Source: Diaporthe sp. PMI_573 (Eukaryota > Ascomycota > Sordariomycetes > Diaporthales > Diaporthaceae). Taken from it: a DNA stretch of 64,000 nt. The first letter of the stretch is position 1. Each line of letters begins with the position of its first letter. Shown piece after piece: positions 33,303 to 42,614 of this stretch. The notes under the pieces were generated by a model. The model made no database searches and was not told the origin of the DNA. It worked only from the letters and a program-made list of their open reading frames with translations. A program made the position numbers and the translations under genes. Location: positions 186,001 to 250,000 of the forward strand of contig JAJTUP010000007.1 of assembly GCA_021399435.1 (NCBI GenBank). The letters run 5' to 3'.

Positions 33303-34156
33303 TATCTCGGGCCGGGCTCCAAGTACCGCGGACTCGGGACTATGCGCATCGTACGAGGGCAGTCCACAAGCCTCGCCCCTGGGACTCGAGCAAAACGACG
33401 TGTTTATTCCATGACTATTTTATGGCAACAATAGGATCAACACTGCATTAAGAACCAGTATGATCAATAATGATGGGTGACCGTGGTACTGGAAATCGGG
33501 ATCGAAGTATTCATCAACGACGCATCTCCAGCATGGTGAGTCGACTATGTTCGCAGAGTTGGTCCTTGGCGCAGCTCCCATTTACGCAGCCTGAGTTGCT
33601 ACAGGTCTTCCATACCTAGTTGCATATATACCTGAACATAAGACAATCCTTACGTAGTTTTGAAACCTAAAATGAGATTATGTTTATTGGTGATACCTCT
33701 TGGTATCTGTTTTCTGCTGGGCTTGGCCAATGTCTTAAACACGACGCAACACCTGGGTACGCCCCCAAACAATTTTATACCAAGTAGGATCACTATTTAG
33801 GTGTCGTGTTCAAAACTTGATTTCGGCGTTTTGCACTTCCGATAAGTCGTGCGGCCCTGGGCCCAAGCTATAGTATGGTACGCCTGACAGTAAGTGAAAC
33901 ATCTTCCTTCCCTGGGTATAAGATATATACATATATACATTATCCAGCTTGAAGGGCCGGCGTTAGAATAATGAAGAAACTCCAACACATGATCGTCCAG
34001 ATTATTTATATCAATCGCAATCTACAACGAGTATTCCCCGTTTTCCCGAATAGACCAAAAACACCATGCGCCGTTTGATATCCTTAGAACCCTTCTTTGT
34101 AAAGTGGAGGCGCCCAGGCCAACAGTACACAATTTACACTCGCCCCTTCAATGTGC
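33303..34156. other. AT-rich intergenic region
   Basis: No supported frame. Several TA-rich runs (tatatacatatatacat near 33926-33942) are present. I see nothing further. Confidence 0.45.
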
Positions 34157-34414
34157 TCACACAATGCCATCCAATTTCTGTCGTGTGAATCTTGTTCTTG
34201 GTGACTTTTCGTGCAAATGTGAAGGAACGGGATCGTATGAGAACCGAAAGCATTCTGCTTCCGTGCATCTCATGCAATAGCCATCCTTCTTAACGACCGG
34301 TGTGACGCAGCGTCCGTCGGGTCCTGGATTTGCTCGGACGCTGGGACATGATGTCGACTGGCAATCGCAAGGCTTGATGGCTCGAGGTTTCAGGAACCGT
34401 CTTATGGCATTCAT
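34157..34414 (-). CDS. Candidate small cysteine-rich protein
   Basis: A single frame of 85 codons with a good start context (caaaATGaa). It has seven Cys in its first 55 residues (16, 18, 23, 36, 47, 50, 55), in blocks CDCQSTSC and YCMRCTEAEC, and a basic C-terminus (SPRTRFTRQKLDG). There is no signal peptide in the frame itself; an upstream exon might supply one but I could not find it. It could be a zinc-binding or disulfide-rich small protein. Support is only composition and Cys spacing. Confidence 0.33.
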   Translation of the reverse strand: MNAIRRFLKPRAIKPCDCQSTSCPSVRANPGPDGRCVTPVVKKDGYCMRCTEAECFRFSYDPVPSHLHEKSPRTRFTRQKLDGIV

Positions 34415-34693
34415 TTTGACGTGTACGGCGTATTTGGCCTCTGTGTAAAATTTGAGGAAAATGCTTTGAGGAATACTTTGTGTGTTGAGTTATTGGCATA
34501 TAACGAACGTATGGCAGTCCATCTCGACTGCTACTACACGATGTTATATGACCGTTGTTGACAAGGGGGGGCGGAGCCCTACCGCTCCACAATCCATGCG
34601 CTTGGCAAAATCCCGAAGTCAGCCAGCCACACACACCACTCGAATATCATTTCTTTGTTCCATCTAATAAAATTGTTAGCGCCTATGCTAATC

Positions 34694-35509
34694 CTAATTT
34701 TGAGGCAAGACCCTGCCAAAGAATTCAATGAGATCTTCTAAGCCCTCAGGTGACTTGAACCAATGTCCGCCGTCGGCATATTCTCTCCACGTAACCGAAA
34801 TCCCATAACCCTCCAGCTGTTGTTTTAACTGCTTCCCCCCCTCGAACAGAACAGTAGGATCATTCATACAGTGCTCCAGAAGAACAGGCGTGTTCAAAAC
34901 CAATTCATCACTGGGTGTCCCCTCCAGTCCCAGGACATCCCGCGTGTCATTTAAGCTTTGGCCCGGAAATGGCATGCGGCTGGCGACGCCAACAAAGGCG
35001 CCCAGCCTATTCGGCCCGATATAAGCCTCCGGGAGCCCCAGGTTCAGCAGCGTGTGGACGCTTGTGGCGCCGCCTTGGCTGATCCCCATGAGCACAATCT
35101 TGTCGTACCTGCCGCCCAACCTCGCGGCCTCGTCGGCGATCAGCGTCCTGATCCGGGCGACGCTCTCCCGCAGCCCCGGCAGCTGCACATCCTCGTGGTC
35201 CTTGAAGTTCAGGTGGTCCCACACGTCGAACCACTGGCTCATGCTCGGCAGCGACCCGGGCCTGGCGCACGGCTTCTGGCCGGCGTCCGGGAAGACCCAG
35301 CGGAAGGTCGGGAGGACGTCGATGGCTGTCTGGCGCTTTGAGTTGCTCCAGGTCATGTAGCTGATGCCTCGTGCGAAGTTGGGGGCCCTGTCGCCGCGGC
35401 CGTGTAGGAAGATGACGGTGTGTGTGTGCGGGTGGCCGGACCGCGGATCAATCACCTCGAGCGGCGCGGGCTGGGTGGCTAGGTCCTCGTTTTGCCAGTC
35501 CATAGCCAT
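34694..35509 (-). CDS. Acyl-protein thioesterase/carboxylesterase-like alpha/beta-hydrolase
   Basis: A single exon. The start at 35509 (MAMDWQNEDL) is preferred over the in-frame Met at 35584 because the extra 25 residues look like untranslated leader. The product is about 271 aa. The fold of phospholipase/carboxylesterase family 2 is clear: VIFLHGRGDRAPNFA (oxyanion loop), GISQGGATS with nucleophile Ser144, an Asp in HCMNDPTVLFEGG, and the catalytic His in YADGGHWFKSPEG. Family enzymes remove acyl groups from proteins or hydrolyse small esters in the cytosol. The chain is longer than classical APT1 (about 230 aa) through an insert QKPCARPGSLPSMSQWFD. This insert type is common in fungal paralogues, whose substrates are mostly unknown. 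Confidence 0.88.
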   Translation of the reverse strand: MAMDWQNEDLATQPAPLEVIDPRSGHPHTHTVIFLHGRGDRAPNFARGISYMTWSNSKRQTAIDVLPTFRWVFPDAGQKPCARPGSLPSMSQWFDVWDHLNFKDHEDVQLPGLRESVARIRTLIADEAARLGGRYDKIVLMGISQGGATSVHTLLNLGLPEAYIGPNRLGAFVGVASRMPFPGQSLNDTRDVLGLEGTPSDELVLNTPVLLEHCMNDPTVLFEGGKQLKQQLEGYGISVTWREYADGGHWFKSPEGLEDLIEFFGRVLPQN

Positions 35510-36025
35510 TATTCGTGCGGGGCGATGTAGATCTTGTCGGAAATGAAGCCCCAAAAGTGACCGGTAAGATGTAAGATGGCTCAAATGTTACCTATCTAGG
35601 TAGGTATCAAGGAGGAAGGAGGATGTTGATGACTCTCCACTCAGTGGACGTTAATAGTTAGGCAGCTGTCAATGGCTATATTTGACGTTGGTTGATGAGT
35701 AACTGTGGGGCCTTCAACGGGGTGGCACAGCACACCACCACAGGATGTTATTGGAGGATTCCCGCCCCTGCAGCTGGCGGAATGTCACCTGAGCGGGCTA
35801 AAACACACCACTATTAGGAGGCAAGGAAGCAAACTTGTTTGCTATCACGAATCCGAGCAGGGCACATCGAATAGAGCAAGTTGACTGGTTTTTCTGACTA
35901 TAGAAATAGAGCATACGGTGCTCTTATTTATATGTAATGGAGCATCAAGCTTGGGCTCCCTCAAACAAACAGCAGTAGACAATCGAGCTGCTTCTAAGCC
36001 CGGCCGGTACAATGCCAAAGCGAAG
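35510..36025. other. Intergenic region
   Basis: This is the 5' flank of the esterase gene and the region ahead of the decayed F-box. No gene is supported. Confidence 0.4.
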
Positions 36026-36304
36026 CAGCGGCATCTAATTTGGGTAGCAGTCGAACAAAACCCTCATTACTTCTGAACAGCCTGCCAACACCAACGACAA
36101 AGCCAGAACGGCAAGAGACAATAAGCCTCGGCTTTGTGCTCGGCTTCGCGCGAATTTGGTGCAATAAGCCAGGGTATCTTCTTTCACTACTTTTTGAACA
36201 CTCCGAACGGTGGAAAACTGGCGTATCAGGGAGTAAATGATGACAGGGTCCCCAGTTTCCTTCGCTCATTGATTTCAAACCCTTCACTAGGCCGTCAAGT
36301 TCGC
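36026..36304 (+). pseudogene. Decayed F-box region with two in-frame stops
   Basis: Read in the frame of the downstream LRR-like gene, this stretch aligns by eye with the F-box part of the intact paralogue at 42615. IWVAVEQNPHYF-stop-TACQ corresponds to IWLLVYEKFCPHCQ, and SALCSASREFGAISQGIFFHY corresponds to the paralogue's LTSRATRKLSQPILYHCF. Stops lie at 36074 (TGA where the paralogue has TGC) and 36122 (TAA). No start codon opens the frame before them. Confidence 0.5.
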
Positions 36305-37513
36305 ATGCTTACCCTCTTCGCCACTCCATTTCAGAGACTCCACTACATTAGGCGACAGGACCTACAGTCTTGGAGCCTTGTCAGTGCCAAGTACCATATC
36401 CAGGTTCCGAGTGAAGTCACTCAAGCCCTAGCAGGTCAACCGCGCAGCGAGGAACCCAGGTTGGTCTTCGATGAAGCAGGTCCCAGTGCACAGCTTATGA
36501 GTGCGCCTGGGAGTGGTCCTGGGATATCTTGGAGGGCTACAGAGATGATGGACGAGGTATACAAATGGATTCACGTCTTGACTCTCAATTCGGTCCCTCA
36601 AGTCACCCACCTGCAACTAACATGGCCACTTGGCTCGTTGAAGGATATGCAGAATCCTCCTCCCACGTTTTCGCAACTTCGTGAGCTGACATACGACGAG
36701 TACTACAAAACAGAAGATATCATAGAGTCCCAGGCTCTTTTTCCGAATTTGTCAAGCCTTGGAGCCCGAGAAGCTTTGACCAGTAGGCTGGGACTGGTAA
36801 ATGGTCCCATCGCCGTGATGAATATTCGAAAGCTTTCGATCTGTTGCACTCCGAAGGCGCTTTCAACCATATTGCGGCTCTGTCGACACTTAGAAGACCT
36901 AGAATGCCACTTGCAGCGTCTTAGCTCGGCCATCAAGGTTGATGAGCCACAATGGCCAGCGCATACCAAGAGTGCCTTACGGCGACTGGCCTGGAGCAAC
37001 GAAGATGCTATCGACGATGTGGAGGACAACCGTGATCCCGAGAGCGTCTGTATTGTTCCCCTGCGGGGCTTTGAGCGCCTCGAGATCTTGGAAATCGACC
37101 AGTCCTCGCTTCTCCTGTACTCCAAGTTGCTAAGAGCCAAGACTCTGAGCTCCTTGCTGCCCAAAACACTACGGATTCTTCATATTGCATTCGCGCGGGA
37201 TGTCTTGTCACACCTCCAAATTGCGCGCCAGCTTCGCAAGCTTGCCAATGACAGAGCCACAGATCTCCCAAAACTGTCTATTGTGAAAGTAGACGATCCC
37301 CCACGAAGCTCCAAAAAGGAGACGATGGCAGATTTCATGAAGAGGACTGGGGTTATCGGCGTCATGAATGATGCTGGCGTTGACTTGAGGATTGGGCAGG
37401 AAGCACATCAATCTTATTTCAACAGATCTATCTTATCGCGGCCCCCGGGTGCAGGCAACAGACGAGGCCTCTTTAAATTTCAACACGAGGTCTTTTCGCT
37501 GGATGATTCCTAA
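36305..37513 (+). CDS. F-box/LRR-like protein paralogue lacking an intact F-box
   Basis: The frame is open from 36125, and the first ATG within the homologous body is at 36305, giving about 402 aa; translation from there is uncertain. The body resembles the intact copy at 42615-44165 throughout: RMLTLF.. (cf. RMLSL), DLQSW (cf. DLESW), VTQALAGQ (cf. ITQALSGN), LEILEIDQSSLLLYSKLL (cf. LETLEIDHGSLYLCLM), LPKTLRILHI (cf. LPKSIQLLKI), and GVIGVMNDAGVDLRIG near the end (cf. GVVSAMKNAGIDLRVG). It probably folds as leucine-rich-repeat-like strands. Without the F-box it could not bind Skp1, so either it is a pseudogene or a truncated protein. The local duplicate lies 5 kb away on the same strand. Confidence 0.55.
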   Translation: MLTLFATPFQRLHYIRRQDLQSWSLVSAKYHIQVPSEVTQALAGQPRSEEPRLVFDEAGPSAQLMSAPGSGPGISWRATEMMDEVYKWIHVLTLNSVPQVTHLQLTWPLGSLKDMQNPPPTFSQLRELTYDEYYKTEDIIESQALFPNLSSLGAREALTSRLGLVNGPIAVMNIRKLSICCTPKALSTILRLCRHLEDLECHLQRLSSAIKVDEPQWPAHTKSALRRLAWSNEDAIDDVEDNRDPESVCIVPLRGFERLEILEIDQSSLLLYSKLLRAKTLSSLLPKTLRILHIAFARDVLSHLQIARQLRKLANDRATDLPKLSIVKVDDPPRSSKKETMADFMKRTGVIGVMNDAGVDLRIGQEAHQSYFNRSILSRPPGAGNRRGLFKFQHEVFSLDDS

Positions 37514-38087
37514 AGGCTCTGAAACCAGTCTGGTTTGGCAGGTGAGGGGATCCAATAAGCTCATCATGCTTTCGCTGCCATTAATAAAGAGGGGAGGGGA
37601 GGGCAGGCAATCACAAATGCAGGAATAGGTTGTGATGGGTAGACCACAATGTGAATTTGACTTTCCGCATGGCCAACAACATTCAAATGAATCTTTGATA
37701 ACCATGCGTCTATATACGAGTATAGGAGATATTGCTTCATCTAATCGATTTTCAACATGGAATCAACCTGCAAGAAAATACATTCCGAGGTTTTATAGAG
37801 TCCGCCGGAACAGTTCCTTGTTATAATGGTCTGCCTTGTGAGCAGTGCAGCTCTAAATTCAACCATACAACTGATAGGTTGATTGCATTGATCTGTGATA
37901 ACCATCTCAGCAGTTTGGTTAGGTTACTTATCATGTTAACTGTGGCCAAGTACAAAGTCCACTGTCTACCCTTGGCCCTTGACCACTTGTGCATGGGAAG
38001 GCCTGGGATCCTGAAAGTGTGCAGGTAATCTTATGCTATACTTGAAGATCGCGCCTATACTGAACTGTGTAACTTTGAACAACGTAG
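37514..38087. other. Convergent intergenic region
   Basis: This gap lies between the 3' ends of the F-box-like copy and the NmrA-like gene. It is AT-rich. No gene is seen. Confidence 0.45.
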
Positions 38088-39031
38088 CTACTTGTTTACA
38101 TAGGCCTCTGCAAATCTCGATTCCAGGTCCTTCTCACTCAGAAGGGGTAAGCTGACGAGGTCGTTGTCCACCTCCTTATAATAAGCCTGGAACTTGCCAG
38201 ACATAAGTGAAGCTGTCAAGAGGGCCATTATGTTCGGAAACTCGGGGCTCGCTTTGGCAAGCGCTTCCAACCTGTCGAACTCAGCCAGAGGGTCGTCAAT
38301 CTTGGTGATGGTCCATTCGGCATGCGGGGAGAACTTCTTTGCAAGGCTCAACAGCTGTGACTGCGTAACGACAAGCTCGTGTATGAAAAGATTCTTGTTC
38401 TTCGTCGGTTCTGGGTTTTTGAGGGCACCCACGATGGCCCGTGCCGTGCCCTGCAAGCTCGTGCTGCTGATACGGCTGCTCCCGTCTCCCCAGAGCTGAG
38501 CTTTCTTGTGCTCCCAGTCAAAAGCCACGGCGTAGGTGACGAGGAAGTCAGTGAAACCGCCGATGCTGAAAATCGTGTACTCGATGGCGTCGGACTTGGA
38601 CCGCAGATACTTCTGGATTTCGACAAAGTTGACGTGGTGGGGGAAGTGACTAGCAGCAGGATTCGTAGTGAGACTGCCAAAGTCCGAGGGGATGAAACGC
38701 CGGACGCCCGCCTCGATTGCAGCGTCGATCATCAACTTTTGGGCGAGAGCAGCCTCACCGGAGACGGTGGAAACCACTGCATCCTGGCCCTTCAGCGCAT
38801 CCACCAGGCTTTGTTTATCATCGTAGTCCACAGTGAGGCGGCGGACATTGGGCGGAAGGTCGTCGTTAGTCTTCTCGGAGCGACTGAGAATGGTCACCTC
38901 GAATCCTCCCTTCGCGAGTTCAGGTAAGACAGCAGACCCGAGGAGGCCTTTCTGCGATTTGTTAGCGATGTCCATTCAGTGGACGGTGAATACCTTACAC
39001 CAATGAGGGTTATTTTCTTGAAGGAGGCCAT
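38088..39031 (-). CDS. NmrA-like/isoflavone reductase-like NAD(P)-binding protein
   Basis: A short exon 39031-38999 (MASFKKITLIG) and a second exon 38951-38088, joined in phase 0, give about 298 aa. The split places the dinucleotide motif GKGLLG (11-16) across the intron. Further landmarks are VTILSRSEK (end of the second strand), GQDAVVSTVSGEA, and GVRRFIPSDFGSLTTNP, which is the typical atypical-SDR signature of NmrA/isoflavone reductase proteins. No YxxxK active site in the classical position is evident. Members act either as reductases of aromatic or secondary metabolites or as redox-sensing regulators. The gene is divergent from a Zn2Cys6 regulator, with 569 bases between the start codons, which suggests co-regulation. 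Confidence 0.88.
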
Positions 39032-39600
39032 GCTTGCAGACGGAGTTCAATTTCTGGATGAACAGTGATGAGTGAAAGTGTTGTTCTTGCTGACCTGTGA
39101 CATCCTTTGACTTTATATTATGCATATTCTCCCATCAATTGGCCGCATTTATAAGCTTAACCTGTGTTAATGCTGGGAAGAGCAACGCAGCATTTCATTT
39201 ACAAATCTGGTGTGAGTGGGCAATCGATTTGACTTCCGAGTCCGTGGGGCCCCGGAACTGAGAACCAGGAATCTATGGGCCGGTTGTGTGGCTCAAGCGG
39301 AAAAGCACAAAGCGGATACAAAAAGTGCCGCCTACACGACAAGGTCGAAGCGCGCTTTGTCATGTTGGCGGATGTCGGATACAAAAGAAACTCCGCTCCG
39401 CCGCGCCAATTCGAGTGGCATTTGTATCCGCTCCGCCTTCTCCTGTCCACCTCGCTTCACGTCCGTACACCAGCAAGGAGGAACAATACCGCTCTTACAA
39501 AGCAGCTGATTATGGCAGACCAGAGCAGCAAAGAGCGAATCAGAAGTGTACGGCTCGGCGTTTCCCCCTCACTCCGAATTACGCAATTGATGATTCTAAC
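39032..39600. promoter_or_regulatory. Divergent promoter with three CGGATACAAA motifs
   Basis: The region lies between the NmrA-like gene (minus) and the Zn2Cys6 regulator (plus). CGGATACAAA occurs at 39313-39322 and 39376-39385 on the plus strand and at 39421-39430 on the minus strand. CCGCC or TCCGCTCCGCC words follow closely (39323-39332, 39391-39403, 39426-39437). CGG is the usual half-site of Zn2Cys6 proteins, so these are candidate autoregulatory sites for the adjacent factor. Confidence 0.55.
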
Positions 39601-41894
39601 ATGTTCCGCCAGGCTTGCTTACAATGTCAGAAACGCAAGAAACGTTGCGATGGAGGGAAGCCATCATGCGCAAATTGTTCAAAATTCAATGCGTCTTGCC
39701 AATACAAGGAGAGAAGGCCAAGAGGCCCTGGAAAGAAGTGAGAATTGCTTTAGTGAGGATCCGGCACTTGACGCATCATGTCTGACTGATTGCAGGAATA
39801 ATCGCGTAGAACAACTGGAGACACGGCTGAAGACTCTAGAGTCTGCTCTGCAGCTCCATGAACCCGCCCCCAATCCAATGTCTGAGGACCAGACGACTGA
39901 ATACGTCCAGCCTGTCCAGCTTCAGGGCCCTGGAGTTGATACAACCGGTGATTCGTCACTCCACAACCTCTCTGCACCGATTGAGCCTGCCCAAAACCAT
40001 GCACTTGCTGTCGGCGACAGTCAGGTCGACTTGGAAATCAACGGCCTGACAGAGATTAATGCGAATCCTCCGCCCGCAAACGTTGAAGCACAGCAACCCC
40101 CAAGTCCCGCGCAGATCATCTCGAAATATTCCGAGTTCACAGACGGCATCAAATCGGCATACCAGTGGATACGGGGCCAAGAAAATCGAGGGTTTAACCA
40201 AAGCAGAGTCTTCGCCCGACTCCCAACCTATCAGCAGGTGCGCAGCCTTGTGGAACCCATCGCGGAACCTCTTCAGCAGCATGGCGCCGCGATAACCACT
40301 GAGTCCTGGGTAGAACTGCTTGATCAACAATACTCAGCAGACCCTGACAGCTATGCTGATGGCCCTGCCCGATGGGCCATTGTGAATTCGTTCTTCGCTA
40401 CCGCCATGCTTAATAGGTCCACCACCGACTTCCTTGCAGAAATATTGCCAACTGCGTGGAGCTACTTCAGGAATGCTCTCTCCATGTTCCCGGAGCTCAT
40501 CACCCAAGGAAAGGATGTCTCGGCATGCGAAGCATTGTTGGCGATGGCTATGTTCGCCCAGTGCACTGCCGATGCCCAACTAATTACGCAAATTACGGCT
40601 GCAGTAGCTTGCCTAGCAAAGACTTTGGGTTTGCATCGCAAAAGATCCTATCACTCGCTCGACCCGAGTGCTGTCCTGAGGCACCAACGCATATTCTGGG
40701 TCGCCTACATACTCGAAGTTGATGCGATGGAGAAATATGACATGAGCCCCAGCCTTGGGAATGAAGAGCTGGGTGCGCCATTCGAGCATGACGCCTCGTC
40801 CACTGAGTGCAACAATTCCAAAGAATTTTCATCGCTTGACATTCTCAAGTGGAGAGCTGAGTTGGCAGTCATTCAGAGGAGGATCTACGATCGATTGAAC
40901 CCTGCGAAGTACCTGCACACAAACCGGAACGGGCTCATAAAGGCTGTTGCGTCAATGGACGAACAGCTTCGAGCATGGAAAAACAATTTGCCCGAAGATA
41001 TTCGGGCAATGGATCACGGTGGTGATGATGATGCGAGTTTTGCGTCCTCAATCGCCCTTTTGCAGTGCGCTTTCTTCAACTCTATGAGTAAAGTCCACAT
41101 GGCCGTTGTTCATCTCAAAGCTGAGGACCGCTCACGAAACGATGAGAATATGGCCACTGAAGAGAGTCCTTCCGAGTCGGAGATCCAAAGGTCCTGGACT
41201 ACGTCGGCGGCTTCGGCCCGGAGCATTATTGCAGTGGTGGTCAACTTGTCATCACAGCCGTTTTTCCAGTTGTGGTACGTCGAGTGAATTCTCTGTAAAT
41301 TGTTATATCAACTCCACATCTGAAGCTAACCAATCCGTGTCAACAGCGGAACTCTCACCTACCCTCTCTCAGCGGTGCTCATTTTGTTTTCGGCAATCCT
41401 TGAGGTCCCATCCTCGGCAACCGCGCAGGATGATGCTCGCGGAATAGCACAGTTCGTCAGTTTCCTGAAGGGGCTTGCTGGTAACGGCTATGATGTCCAA
41501 CGACTGTTGAATTCTTGCATGAAGATCCATGACGTCGCATGTTGTGCTATCAGTACATCACAGGCTCAGGAGCACGCGCAGAACAAACGAGTCGCAATGG
41601 GCCGAAGCATTACGTTGTCGCAATTAGATGTAAGAAGCATTAGCCTCGCCAGTCGGGTTTGTGTGGAGAATGCAGCTGACGAGTTCTGTCCAGTCGATTC
41701 GTACGAAGCTTTCCAAGGTTAGAGACTCGCTTCAACTCGCCCAGGGGTTGTTGAGCAATCTCCCCTTGCTTCGGGTTGAAGCTGAAGAGGTGCTTTCTGG
41801 GATTTCGGGATTTGGCACGGCGCAGGGGATATATGGATTGTGTGTACCTGAGCTCTTAAAGTCACAAAACTATCATGCCTCCATTGGCGGCTAA
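39601..41894 (+). CDS. Zn(II)2Cys6 transcription factor with fungal-specific domain
   Basis: Four exons, 39601-39737, 39796-41274, 41347-41629 and 41694-41894, give about 699 aa. The zinc cluster starts almost at the N-terminus, with Cys at 6, 9, 16, 23, 26 and 33 (CX2CX6CX6CX2CX6C) and a basic QKRKKR loop. The linker RRPRGPGKK leads to a coiled coil (RVEQLETRLKTLESALQL). The middle homology region (PF04082-type) is recognisable from FATAMLNRSTTDF through LAMAMFAQ, AKTLGLHRKRSYHS and RIFWVAYILEVDAMEKYD. The start at the ATG at 39601 is the only Met in that frame nearby; longer upstream frames lack one. It likely controls its divergent NmrA-like neighbour and perhaps a small pathway. The last exon ends in a short helix-rich segment. 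Confidence 0.9.
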
Positions 41895-42220
41895 GGAATT
41901 GATTTTGGAAAAGCACAATTAGTGTTTAGTTAAAGCGTACACTCCTACGGCTTTGGTGAAATGAAATGCGTTCACCTGATTGCAGTACATAAAAGCTGGG
42001 TTGGGAAGGCCGAGGTACAATGGAGCTCTCAGTACACAAGAGTCCCCAAAGGCTGATACTCTGTTTGAAAGCACACATTTCAACTTAATATTGCACATGC
42101 CGACCTAGTTCAGTGACTATGGAAAGTGTTGCAGTAACTAGAATAAGCCAAATGTATGGCTATCAATATTGGTGGTAGTAATTCATACAATTGAATTTGA
42201 GCAGCAGTGGCGGCGTTCCC
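41895..42220. other. Intergenic region
   Basis: This is the 3' flank of the regulator. No frame is supported. Confidence 0.4.
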
Positions 42221-42485
42221 ATGAACAATGATCGTAATTTGGTGGACTCACAAGCAATTGTATCCGATGTCTTCGAGACAAAGCTTCTTCCTAGCATGCC
42301 TTTGATGTCTTCCGTGCCTTTGAACGCGACAGAAAGATTGCTGGCAGTACAACAATACCAATATGTCTCCCTATTCTACATCACAATGACAACATGTCTT
42401 TGCTGACCTATAGATCGAAAGAGTCGGCGTCGAGAATGAGCTCAAATATATATCCAAGGTCGTACCATTCTTACATACCGAGTAA
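42221..42485 (+). CDS. Candidate small two-exon gene or gene relic
   Basis: Exon 42221-42346 (MNNDRNLVDSQAIVSDVF, then VPLNATERLLA) and exon 42414-42485 (IERVGVENELKYISKVVPF) join in phase 0 across a 67-nt intron with donor GTACAA, branch gctgac and acceptor ctatag. The product is about 65 aa with ordinary composition. I recognise no family. It could be the tail of a decayed gene. The only evidence is the good intron 3' end and coding-like sequence on both sides. Confidence 0.28.
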
Positions 42486-42614
42486 TATCCCATTTTACCT
42501 ACCACATTGTTGAAACTTCATCCAAATTCAAACAAGAATTAAGACAATTCCCAAGTAGTAAGACTCACATCAAACTTTTCTAAAGACAGAAGAGATACAC
42601 TCAAGTCCAACACA

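Noticed and set aside
39275..41287. A single long frame covering the regulator from 39275
   Set aside because: The part before 39796 is in a different frame from the zinc cluster and would remove it; the spliced model with CX2CX6CX6CX2CX6C is far better.
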